64,000 bases of DNA from an uncultured Clostridia bacterium (GTDB lineage Bacteria > Bacillota > Clostridia > TANB77 > CAG-508), in assembly GCA_947631915.1 (NCBI GenBank), contig CANRNC010000002.1, forward strand, positions 1 to 64,000, given 5' to 3'. Numbering within the stretch: position 1 is the first letter of the stretch; the number at the start of each line of letters is the position of its first letter. Below the pieces are notes generated by a model. It did no database searches. It saw nothing but the letters and a program-made list of their open reading frames with translations, and was not told the DNA's origin. Position numbers and translations under genes: made by a program. Positions 20,061 through 31,000 of the stretch are shown one piece after another.

Positions 20061-23000
20061 TTATTTATTTAGGAATTTTATTTCCTTTATGTCTGATCCT
20101 TTTCTAAATGTATGTATTAATATTATCATTAAGGATACAGTTATAATCATTGATATTATTGTCATAACAATAATAGTTGTATTTACTTCTAATCCTGTCT
20201 TTAGACTTATTACTATTGCTGCATCTGATGTATCATCATCTTTATTTATATCACCATATTTTGCCATGTTGTCTCCATCTGTTAACTCTACAGCATTAGA
20301 TATAAATCCTAGATTTTCTTCACTATTTATCCATCTGATTTTCAAAATTAAGTCTCTATTTGAACCTGAACCTAATTCTAGACTTGTTTCTATAGTACCG
20401 TCCTCGTTTTGTTTCCAGTATTCTGGAAGGTCAACAACTTCGAATCCTTCTGGTATTTTATCTAATACTCTTATTGTTCCTGCTAATTCTCCAGTATTAG
20501 TTACTTTTATAATATAATCCACTATTATTTCTACATTATTTACTTCCTGTGGTTTTAGTTCTATTTTTGTTAATTTATTATCTTTTATATCTAAACCTTT
20601 TCCATTTAATGTAACTCCTGCCAATGTCTTATTAACCGAAAAGTTAAATATTAGTTTCCTATAATAATAAATTACTGTATCATCTTCTTTAAGTTTTCCC
20701 TTTACATTTGCGGTACTTTTTACAAATGTATAATATGGTATATATTTCTGTTCTGCTTCGTATTCTTCGCCTATATTTCCTACTATCTTATAATTATAGG
20801 TTTCACCATCTGGATTTGTAATACTCGTAGCTACAATGTCTTCTTCTGTTTCTATGTCTATATATTTTACGGTTATCGTTATTTTAGGAATTTTTTTATA
20901 ATAGTATATTACTTCTTGATCTTTTTCTTTTACTATTCCTATATTATCGCCTAATGTTTCAACATATTCATATCCTTCTATTTCCTTTTTGTCTGTAACA
21001 TATACTCTTCCTATTTTATCTGTTATTTTATATGTATATGATTTATTTGTTTCTTTGTTAATTATCTCTTCATTTGTATCTACATCTATGTATTTAACTA
21101 CTACATTTCCTTTTACATTTAAATTAGTGTCAGATCCTGTTGATTCTACATCCATTTCATCTTCTGAATCTAACTCTACTTTTCCTTTTACTTCATTTGT
21201 CATTTTTTCTTGAGCTAAATCTATAGATTTATATGTCAATTGTATTTGCTTTGTTACATTTATAGCAAATACTTTTCCTTCAGCATTATCGACAATTGTA
21301 CCTACATCAGGAGTATTTCTATTTTCACCTGTGTTTGTATTAAACTCTAATAATTCATATGCCCATGTTATTGTATTTGTTTCTTCATCGTATTGTCCAC
21401 CGTCTAATACTGAATTTTCTTCATCTATTGGAAATGGTAATGTATCTACTATTGTTATCTTTCCTGTTCCTATATAATTTGATATTTCTGAAGTAAAGTT
21501 TATAGTATAATTAACTTTTTCCTCTTTACTAATTATTTCATCAGGTCCTACTTTACTTATTGCCGTTTTAAATTCTGTCTCTTTTAATTTATATGAATTT
21601 GTTACAATATATGCATAGTTGGTTGTTTCATCTGTTTGTGTCTCTGTTTTTTGTATGTTTGCTTCATCGTAGTATTGTAGTTCGCCTTCATTAGTTTCTT
21701 TTTCTGTTATTGTATATTCTATCTTATCCCCTGCTGTAGTATATTTAGGAAGTTCTGTTTGTTCATATGTCCAACTGTTTCCCTCATTTAACACTACTTC
21801 AACTACTTCACCATTTGCTGTAGATGTAATTTCCATTGTTACACTTTCTGGTCTTTTTTGTCTCTTGTCTTCTCTATCATCCCATACTTTCTCTACTTTT
21901 AAATTAGCCTTATAGTCTTGATTAACAGTTATTGTTTTATCTGAGACTTTCTCATTTAGTACTTCTCCACCTTTTGTTAAATAGTCCTCTGGATAATATG
22001 TTGTTATTTTTCCATTTACTTTACTTACTAAACCTTCTGTTACATCTTGTCCATCATATACTATTTGTATATGCTTGCTTATTTGTTTTGTATATGTTCC
22101 ATTTGGTTTTTTAGTAAATGTATCAATGTCATCAATTACTTCTACCCATTTTATTGTAAGAGAACTTTCTGTATAAATTCCATTATCTAATTCTGATTTG
22201 TCTGTATCTATTGCTGATGGTAATTGTACTTCTATTTCTACTTTTGCATTTCCTATATAGTCCTTAACCTCTAAATTATAGTTTATATCATAAGTTACTA
22301 TTCCATCTTCTCTTGTTAATATAGGTGTTCCATCTTCTTCTACTTTATTTGCTGATACATTTACTTCTACATTTCCTTTCAAGGTTGGTTTTATTAATTC
22401 ATAATAGAAAGTTACTTCTATTTTATCCTTTGTCATGTATCCTGTATATCCTGTAGGCTGTGGATTTTTACATGTATAGTTTGATGGAATATCTGTTGCT
22501 ACATTTGCTGTATATTCTTTTCCTACCTCTCCTGGAATTTCTACATCATCGGATATACTTGTTGATGTTTGTCCTTCTTCTTCATCATATATATAGTGAT
22601 GTACTATTACACTTGCTTCATTTGCTATCCATTTTGCATAATATGTCTTGTCTTCTGTTTCTGTTGGAGGTATACTTGTTACCATTTCTCCTTCACATTC
22701 CTCATCTGCATACCATCCTCCAAATGTATATCCTTCTTTTGTTACATCTGTTGGTAACTCTTTTTCTATTCCGTATGTGTACTCTGTTACATCTTCATCA
22801 TTTATTATTCCATCGTTTGTGTCTAATGTAACTTTATATGTTTTTCTATCATAATATAGTTTTAATATTAATTTTCCATCACCTGTTATTGTTCCACTAT
22901 CTTGTCTGTCTGTATGTTCTTTATTTTCTTCAAAGCCTTCATATTCTCTTGGTACTGCTACTGCTTGTGTATCTGTTTGTCCTTGTTTAGGCTCTATGTC

Positions 23001-26000
23001 AGGCTCATCGTATCCGTTTAGTAATGTATTTTGTTTATAATGGTATATATTATATTGTGTATTACCATTTGCTTCCCAGTTTGCTGTGAATGTCTTATTT
23101 CCTGTACTTCCATGTGATATTGTTACATTCTCCTGTATGCCTTCTTTTCCTTCTTCTGTCCATCCTGTAAAGTTATATCCCTGTTTTGTTGGATTTTTTA
23201 ATGTTATATCAGCTGATTCAACGGTATATTCATTAGGATTTCCTGGTTCTTCTACTTGACCTCCACCTAGTACATATTCTATTGTATATGTATTTATCGT
23301 TGCATTAGCTGTATAATCTAAATCCTTTGAAACCATTTCAAATTGATAACGATTATCAGTTGTTATATCTGCTTGACTTTGAGTATCTGTCCATTTTTGC
23401 CATGTATAACCATTTGATGTTTGTGCTGATATTGTTACTTGTTCTTCATATAAGTATCCTTCTTCATGTGGTTCAGATGTTACATTACCTTGTATACTTG
23501 TACTTTGTATTCCTGTTCCTGATGTTACAGTAATTTGATATCTGTTTCTAGTATAGTAATAATTTACTACTGCTGTTCCATCTGATTTTATTTCTACTGC
23601 TTCAGGAGTAGGGGCTGTAAAACCATCGATACTTGTTACTGGAGGTGTTACACTTTGTCCTGTTGTTCCATTTAATTGCTCTTCTTTAAACATTTCATAG
23701 TTATCTTCATTTTTTTGATCTGCTTGTCCTGTTAATCTTTGTTTCCAATGTTTTACCTTATAAGCTGTATCACCTTTTGGTTCCCAGTTTGCTGTAAATT
23801 TTCTGTCTCCTGTACTTCCTTGTGGTATTGTTACAGTTAATTTTTTCTCTTCATTACCTTCTTCTGTCCAACCTGTAAAGTTGTATCCTTCTCTTGTTGG
23901 ATTTTTTAATGTAATTTCCTCTGATTTTACTGTATAAGTTGTTTGATTATTTGGGTCTTGCACATCTTCTCCATTTAAATTATATTGTATAGTATATGTG
24001 TCTAATGTTGCTTGTGCTGTGAATGTTACATTCTTTGTTTCCATTTTTAATTGATGATTTTGTTCTTCAACGTCCTCTCCTTCTTCTCCGTCTGCTCTTG
24101 CCCATTTATCCCATGTATATCCTTTTGAAACTTCTGCTGATATGTTTACTAATTCTTCTGCTCTATGTTCTCCTGCCCCATTTACTGTACTTATTCCTTC
24201 TCCCTGATTTAATGTTAATGTATATTTTTTTCTATTTACAGTTACTTCTGTTGTCTGTACTCCTGTTACATTGTAAGGTTCTATGCTTTTTGCTTCATAT
24301 ATTGGTGTTTCTTTAATACTCCAAGTTACTTGTGCTCCGTATTCATATTCAGCGTTAACTTCATCTTTATAATCTTCAAATGTTCCGTCTGCTTTTTCAT
24401 ATTGTACTTTTACTATTTGCATATATTTCTTTTTAGTTTGTGTTCCATTTGCTTTTAATGTTACTGCCTTTGCTGGCATTTTAAATGTATATATTTGTTG
24501 ATCAGAATCATCAACATCTTCACTTGTCCAATTACTCCATTCGTAATCAAATTCGTCTGTATCTGCTAATAAAGTTGCTGATACTGTTACTTGCTCTTCA
24601 TACAAATATGTATGTTCTACTCCTTCTGTTGTTACACTACCTTCTATACTTGTGCTTTGTATTCCTGTTCCTTGCGTTACAGTAACTTGATAACTATTTC
24701 TTGTATAATAATAATTTACTTCTGCTGTTCCGTCTGCTTCTATTTTTATTTCTTTACCTGTTGGTGCTGTAAAACCTGGGTATTCTTTTGTAGCTGGTGT
24801 TATCATTGCATCTGTAGTTCCTTTTAAAGTTGTCTCTTCTTCTACCATTTCATAGTTTGTATCATCTTCTGGAGATACTTTTCCCTCTAGTCTTTGTTTC
24901 CAGTGTTTTACTGTATATTTTGTATCATTTCTTGGTGTCCATTTTGCTGTTAATATTGTATCTCCTTGTCCCATGGTAAATTCGTTACCTTTTATTACAC
25001 TTCCTGCTTCAGCTCCAGCTCCTGAAATATCCCATCCACCAAATTCATATCCTAATCTTGTTGGTTCTTCTAAAGTTTTAGTTTCTTCTGATGTCAATTG
25101 TTCTGTAGAATTCTCTGTTTGTCCATTATATGAACCCTCATTAGGGTTTATTGTTAAAGTAAATGCATTCATTCTGTAATGTGCTGTATATTTTAAATCT
25201 CCTGTTTTTTGTCTTCCATCTATTTCAACTACTAGTACTGGTTCTTGTCCTTCTACTTCTTCACCTTCTGTCCAACCAGTAAATGTATATCTTTCTAATT
25301 CTGGATTGTTTAGTTTAATATTACTGAAAGCATTGTATGTATTAGGATTAGTTTTTTCTGGACTTATAGTACCTGAACCTAATTCATAACTTATATTGTA
25401 ATCAATAAGTATAGTTAAATGAACTGATTCATCAAAGGTGTCATTTATGAATTCTGTATAAATTGTATCATCATTTACATCATCAACATTATACCATCTC
25501 TGTACTTCTTCGTTTGGTAGTACTATAGTTTGAGTTGAATATGTTTTAGGTGTATATATATCTGTTAATTTTTTACAGTTATATAACATTTCTTCTGTGC
25601 TATCTGTATTAGTAACTAGGTTCATATCCCAATTACTCATATTTAGTTCTGTTATTTTCTCACATCTGTAAAATAATCTATACATATTTGTTACTAGATG
25701 CGTATCCCAATTTGATACATCTAGCTCTGTTACATGAGTACATTTATAAAACATTTCACCCATGTCTGTTACATTCTCTGTATTCCATCCGCTTACATCT
25801 AATGTTGTTAATGTACTTAAACTATAAAACATTTGCTTCATATTTGTTACTGCACTTGTTTTCCAATCACTTACATTTAATTCTGCTAATACATCACAAT
25901 GATAGAACATCTTACTCATATTAGTTACTTTTGAAGTGTCCCATTGACTTACATCTAGAGTTTGCAATTTTTTACAATTATAAAACATCTCAGTCATGTT

Positions 26001-28046
26001 TTTTACTTCGCCTGTTTTCCAATTGCTTACACTTAATTCTGTTATTAAATCACAATGATAGAACATCTCATGCATATCTTCTACTCTTGATGTATCCCAT
26101 CCACTTACATCTAGTTCTGGTACATTAGAGACCTCATAAAAAGTACTATGCATATCTGTTACATTCTTTGTATCCCATTGACTTACATTTAGCGTTGATA
26201 TACTTGTACATTCAACAAACATAGAGCTAATGTTTTTTACTTCTCCTGTTTGCCAATGACTTACATCTAATTCAGATAAATTAGTACATTTATAAAACAT
26301 CTCATGCATGTCTTCTACTTTTGATGTGTCCCATTGGCTCACATTTAATGTCGTCAAATTATCACAATACCCAAATGTAGCATACATATTTGTTACACTA
26401 CCTGTTTTCCAACCACTTACATCTAATTCTGATAACATACCACAATTATAGAATGTAGCTTCCATATTTTGTACATTGTCAGTTTTCAACTTACTTACAT
26501 CTAGTGTTGCTAATTTTTCACAATTCATAAATGTACGGTCTAAATTCACTGCACTTTGTGTATTCCAACTACCTACATTTATTGTTGTTAATTTTTTACA
26601 ACCATAGAACATATAACTTATGTCTTGAGCATTTTGCATATCCCAACTTCCAACTTCTATAGATTGTAAATTCTCACAGTTTTCAAATAAGGCACACATA
26701 TTTACTATATTTTGGGTATCCCAATTGCTTACATCTATTGTTTGTAAATTTGTACATCCTGAAAACATTTTTCTCACAGCTGTTACTGTATTCATTTCTA
26801 AACTATCTACAGCTATTGTTGTTAATGAACTACAATTCATGAACATTTCTTCCATTTTTTCACAACTGCTTGTATCCCATTTGCTTATATCTATTGTCGC
26901 CAAATTAGTACAACCACTAAATAAGGCACTCATAAGTCTAACCTTTTCTGTATCCCAGTTACTTACATCTATTGTTGTTAAATTAGGACAATTTTCAAAC
27001 CATTTATACAAGTTTTCTGTATCACTTACATCTAAATTTCCTGCATTATTAACAGTAGTAAGTTGTGGTAAGTTCGCAAATAAACTTTCTTCACTTTGTG
27101 GTGCATAAATTTTATTTTCAAAATCTATTACATGAATATTTTCTTCTCCTTTTTCATAATATAAATCTTTAAGAGATTCTCCATCAAGAGTTGCTACTTT
27201 TAATCTAGTTGATTCTGGAAATAAATCTGTTCTTATTTCGGAATATACTGTAAACCTATTATATATTTTTAAAGTACCAGTTCCATCATCAAAAGTTGCT
27301 TTTGCTCCACCCAGTTCCTCATATCCTTCTCTTGCTTGAGCAGTTTCATCAGACTCTTTATAAAATTCAGTTGGAAGAATTATAGGTTGAGCTGGACATG
27401 CATTTGGTGTATCTAAAGAGTCTAATGAAATACATCTATTCAATATTCCTTCTGTTGTAGTAACATTAGTCATATTCCAGTTGTCTAAGCCTATAAAAGT
27501 TAGACTTTCGCAATCTGAAAACATATAACTCATATTTGTAACTATACTTGTATCTAAATACCAAGCTCCTTGGATTGTCGCCATGTTATGTAGTTTGTTG
27601 AATAAATAGCTTAAATCTGTTGGTGCTTTAATTCTATTTGGAATTGTTATTTGAAGAATATTATCACGTCCACATTCATCAAAAAATTCAGAAAGTTGTT
27701 GTTTGTTTAATGTTCCTATAATTTCAGGAGTTTCTGAATCCTCACTAGGAGTAACTGTTTCTCCATTTTCATCAACACTTGCTATTGTTAATATTCCTGT
27801 ATCTCCATCGAAAGTAGCTTTTACACTATCTCCTACATCATCTAATACTATTCCTGTAGCTCCTAGTATTTCATTTTCAGGAACATATGCAATTTCTTGT
27901 TCTTCATTGTTTTTAGCATGTATACCTATTATTGTCATTACGAGCATCGCAATTAAAACTAATATTGCCATACTAGTTATGCACATACCAATACAATGTA
28001 TGAATGTTTTGTTATTATTCTTATCATTTGTGTTTTTTGATTTCAT
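20061..28046 (-). CDS. BspA-family (DUF285) leucine-rich-repeat surface protein 2 (2661 aa)
   Basis: Same repeat and domain architecture as BspA1, with additional InlB B-repeat-like units (YNFTGWTEEG) and YTRNxYQxTVTxGTGIQSTSI modules. Confidence 0.92.
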   Translation of the reverse strand: MKSKNTNDKNNNKTFIHCIGMCITSMAILVLIAMLVMTIIGIHAKNNEEQEIAYVPENEILGATGIVLDDVGDSVKATFDGDTGILTIASVDENGETVTPSEDSETPEIIGTLNKQQLSEFFDECGRDNILQITIPNRIKAPTDLSYLFNKLHNMATIQGAWYLDTSIVTNMSYMFSDCESLTFIGLDNWNMTNVTTTEGILNRCISLDSLDTPNACPAQPIILPTEFYKESDETAQAREGYEELGGAKATFDDGTGTLKIYNRFTVYSEIRTDLFPESTRLKVATLDGESLKDLYYEKGEENIHVIDFENKIYAPQSEESLFANLPQLTTVNNAGNLDVSDTENLYKWFENCPNLTTIDVSNWDTEKVRLMSALFSGCTNLATIDISKWDTSSCEKMEEMFMNCSSLTTIAVDSLEMNTVTAVRKMFSGCTNLQTIDVSNWDTQNIVNMCALFENCENLQSIEVGSWDMQNAQDISYMFYGCKKLTTINVGSWNTQSAVNLDRTFMNCEKLATLDVSKLKTDNVQNMEATFYNCGMLSELDVSGWKTGSVTNMYATFGYCDNLTTLNVSQWDTSKVEDMHEMFYKCTNLSELDVSHWQTGEVKNISSMFVECTSISTLNVSQWDTKNVTDMHSTFYEVSNVPELDVSGWDTSRVEDMHEMFYHCDLITELSVSNWKTGEVKNMTEMFYNCKKLQTLDVSQWDTSKVTNMSKMFYHCDVLAELNVSDWKTSAVTNMKQMFYSLSTLTTLDVSGWNTENVTDMGEMFYKCTHVTELDVSNWDTHLVTNMYRLFYRCEKITELNMSNWDMNLVTNTDSTEEMLYNCKKLTDIYTPKTYSTQTIVLPNEEVQRWYNVDDVNDDTIYTEFINDTFDESVHLTILIDYNISYELGSGTISPEKTNPNTYNAFSNIKLNNPELERYTFTGWTEGEEVEGQEPVLVVEIDGRQKTGDLKYTAHYRMNAFTLTINPNEGSYNGQTENSTEQLTSEETKTLEEPTRLGYEFGGWDISGAGAEAGSVIKGNEFTMGQGDTILTAKWTPRNDTKYTVKHWKQRLEGKVSPEDDTNYEMVEEETTLKGTTDAMITPATKEYPGFTAPTGKEIKIEADGTAEVNYYYTRNSYQVTVTQGTGIQSTSIEGSVTTEGVEHTYLYEEQVTVSATLLADTDEFDYEWSNWTSEDVDDSDQQIYTFKMPAKAVTLKANGTQTKKKYMQIVKVQYEKADGTFEDYKDEVNAEYEYGAQVTWSIKETPIYEAKSIEPYNVTGVQTTEVTVNRKKYTLTLNQGEGISTVNGAGEHRAEELVNISAEVSKGYTWDKWARADGEEGEDVEEQNHQLKMETKNVTFTAQATLDTYTIQYNLNGEDVQDPNNQTTYTVKSEEITLKNPTREGYNFTGWTEEGNEEKKLTVTIPQGSTGDRKFTANWEPKGDTAYKVKHWKQRLTGQADQKNEDNYEMFKEEQLNGTTGQSVTPPVTSIDGFTAPTPEAVEIKSDGTAVVNYYYTRNRYQITVTSGTGIQSTSIQGNVTSEPHEEGYLYEEQVTISAQTSNGYTWQKWTDTQSQADITTDNRYQFEMVSKDLDYTANATINTYTIEYVLGGGQVEEPGNPNEYTVESADITLKNPTKQGYNFTGWTEEGKEGIQENVTISHGSTGNKTFTANWEANGNTQYNIYHYKQNTLLNGYDEPDIEPKQGQTDTQAVAVPREYEGFEENKEHTDRQDSGTITGDGKLILKLYYDRKTYKVTLDTNDGIINDEDVTEYTYGIEKELPTDVTKEGYTFGGWYADEECEGEMVTSIPPTETEDKTYYAKWIANEASVIVHHYIYDEEEGQTSTSISDDVEIPGEVGKEYTANVATDIPSNYTCKNPQPTGYTGYMTKDKIEVTFYYELIKPTLKGNVEVNVSANKVEEDGTPILTREDGIVTYDINYNLEVKDYIGNAKVEIEVQLPSAIDTDKSELDNGIYTESSLTIKWVEVIDDIDTFTKKPNGTYTKQISKHIQIVYDGQDVTEGLVSKVNGKITTYYPEDYLTKGGEVLNEKVSDKTITVNQDYKANLKVEKVWDDREDKRQKRPESVTMEITSTANGEVVEVVLNEGNSWTYEQTELPKYTTAGDKIEYTITEKETNEGELQYYDEANIQKTETQTDETTNYAYIVTNSYKLKETEFKTAISKVGPDEIISKEEKVNYTINFTSEISNYIGTGKITIVDTLPFPIDEENSVLDGGQYDEETNTITWAYELLEFNTNTGENRNTPDVGTIVDNAEGKVFAINVTKQIQLTYKSIDLAQEKMTNEVKGKVELDSEDEMDVESTGSDTNLNVKGNVVVKYIDVDTNEEIINKETNKSYTYKITDKIGRVYVTDKKEIEGYEYVETLGDNIGIVKEKDQEVIYYYKKIPKITITVKYIDIETEEDIVATSITNPDGETYNYKIVGNIGEEYEAEQKYIPYYTFVKSTANVKGKLKEDDTVIYYYRKLIFNFSVNKTLAGVTLNGKGLDIKDNKLTKIELKPQEVNNVEIIVDYIIKVTNTGELAGTIRVLDKIPEGFEVVDLPEYWKQNEDGTIETSLELGSGSNRDLILKIRWINSEENLGFISNAVELTDGDNMAKYGDINKDDDTSDAAIVISLKTGLEVNTTIIVMTIISMIITVSLMIILIHTFRKGSDIKEIKFLNK

Positions 28047-28086
28047 ATTGTCTCCTCCATTTTTCGTGCACCAATAAATTTGTTTT

Positions 28087-31000
28087 TTATTTGTTTAAAA
28101 ATCTTATAGTATTAATATTAGTTTCCTTACCATATGTACGAATTATAATTATTACTATATATGATGTTATAATCATTGATATTATTACGGTAATAATCAA
28201 TATTGTACTTACTTCCCAACCTGTCTTAATACTTATTACTACTGTCGCTTCTGATATATCATTTTCTTTGTTTTCATCATTATAATTTGCTACGCTTTCT
28301 CCCCCTATTAGTTCTGCTCTATTTGATTTTATTCCTAGATTTTCTTCTTTGTTTATCCATTTTAAAGTTAAGTTCAATTCTTTGCTTTGTCCTACATCTA
28401 ATTCTACATTTGTTTGTAATGTACCGTCATTGTTTTGTGTCCAATATTCTGGAACTGTAACAAATTCAAATCCATCTGGTACTTTATCTACTACTTTTAC
28501 TGTTCCTGCTAAATCTCCCTTATTTATTACTTTTATGCTATAGCTTACTATTATGTCTGTTTTACTAACTTCTTTTGATTTTAGCTCTACTTTTGCTAAT
28601 TTATTATCTTTAATATCTACTGCTTGACCATTTAATGTTACTCCTGTAAGAGTTTTTTCTATTGCAAAATCAAATTCTTTTAGATTTATATTAGTATCAA
28701 CTCCTGTTGATTTAGCATCTTTTTTATCTGATGAATCTAGTTCTATTGTTCCTGTTACTTCATTTGTCATCTTTTCTTGAGTTAAATCAATATCCTTATA
28801 TAATACTACTATTTCTTTTACAATATTTAATTTGTAGCTTTCTCCTAGTGTATCTGTATTAATATGTGGTAATTCTTCTACCCATGTTATTGTTTTTGTT
28901 TGTTCATCGTATTTTCCACCTGCTAGTTCTGAATTTTCCTTATTGATGTGATATGGTAGTGTATCTACTATTGTTACTTTTCCACCACCTATATAATTTG
29001 ATATTTCTGAAGTAAAGTTTATTGTATAGTTTATTTTTTCATCTACACTTGTTATTTCATTAGGTCCTACTTTAGTTATTTTTGTATTAAATTCCGTTTC
29101 TCCTACTTTATACGAATTTGTTATTGTATAAGTGTAGTTTGTCTGTTCATTTGTCTGTGTTTCTGCTTTTTGTATATTAGCTTCTTCGTAGTATTTTAAA
29201 TCTCCTTCTTTTGTTTCTCTTTCTGTGACTGTGTATTGTACCCTCTCACCTGTTGTAGCATTATACTTTGGAAGATTAGCTTCTTCATAAGTCCAATAAT
29301 TTTCTTCATTTAATATTTTTGTAATAGTCTGTTCATTTGGCATTATGGTAATTTCTATTGTTACACTTTCTGGTCTGTTTCCTTTTATGTTGTTATTATC
29401 ATCCCATATTTTTATTACTTTAAAATTAACTTTGTGATCTTGTTTTACTGTTATTGTATCTTGTGATTCTTTTTCAGCCAGCTTTTCTCCGCCTTTGTCT
29501 AAATAATCTTCTGGATAATATGTTGTTATTTTTCCGTTTACGTCAGTTACCAAGTCCTCTATTACATTTTGATCTTCATATACTACTTTAATTTGTTTTT
29601 CTATTTCTTTTTCGAAGGTTTCACCTTCTGTAAATGTGTCTATATCCTCAATTGTCTCTACCCATTTTATCGTATGATTGGTTTCATCATACACTCCGTC
29701 TCCTATCTCTGATTTCTCTAAATCTATTCCCGCAGGTAATTTAACTTCTATTTCTACTTGAGCATCTCCTTTATAATCATCAATATCAATTGTATATTTT
29801 ATATCATATGTTACTTCTCCTCTTTCTTGTGTTAATACCGGAATTCCATCTTCATCTTCTTCATTTGCTGTTGCAGTTACTTCCATGTTTCCTTCTAAAG
29901 CTGGTGTTAGATCTATTACTCCTTCTTTATCATAAAATACTTTAATTATATTTTGATCTTCTTGTGTGCTTATAGTTAATGTATCTTCAGGTTCTGTCCT
30001 AACATGTTTATATCCGTCTATAGGCTTAACTTCATTACTTGTTGTGATTTCACTTTCAAAGGTTTGTCCTGTTACTGTTTTTGGCGTTTCTATATCTGTT
30101 TGGTCTTCATTATCTATGTATTTTACTGTATAACTTAAATCTGTTCTTCTAATATAAAAGTAGTTTACTTCTGTTGTTCCATCTCCTGAAATTACTACTG
30201 TTTGAGTATCTGGTAATACAAATCCATCATATTCCATTACAGGTGGAGTTACACTTTCTCCTGTTGTTCCTGCCTTGTTGTCTGTTTTTGCTAATTCGTA
30301 ATCTTCTTCTGGATTTTCTGTACTGGTTCCCGCACCTAGCTTTTGTTTCCAATGCTTTACTGTATATTTTACTCCAGTTACTTCAAAAGATGCTGTATAT
30401 GTAATATCTTCCTCAAATTCACTAGAAGTATATGGTACTCCTATTAATTCTTCATCATGATTAGAATTCCAACCAACAAATTTATATCCTACTTCGCTTT
30501 CTAGTGTTTCTTCATCCCATAATATAGAAGCATTTGTAATACTTTCACTATAATTATTTGTTGTAATAGGTAAAATATCTTTTCCATGACCTTCTGTTCC
30601 ACCACTATTACTTTCTTCTTCAACTATGCTCCATTGTGTTTGTGTATGTGAACTATGTTCTGGTAATATATAATCTTCTGCCATGTCCAAATCGAATGAT
30701 ATGAATACTCCTCTAAATAAATGTCTAGGTTCTGTAAATTCTGTATTGTTTATATCATCATAATAAATACTTGCATTTTCTGGTTCATCTGTATCTCTAT
30801 ATTTATCATCTGGCAATGTAATTGAATTATTAGATGTATATATTGGAAGCCAAATTTCATTAAGTTTTTTACATTCTGTAAGACAATTTTCATAAGTTTC
30901 TATATTACTAAAATCAAAACTACTTAAATCTAGTTTTCTCAATACAGAGCATTTATTAAACATTTGTCCCATGTCTGTAACTTGTTCAGTATTCCAATTT

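Noticed and set aside
15497-27108. Numerous plus-strand ORFs across the BspA genes (e.g. 15497-15835, 17405-17755, 25688-25924)
   Set aside because: They mirror the periodic 78-bp LRR-coding repeats on the opposite strand; the periodicity explains the open frames.
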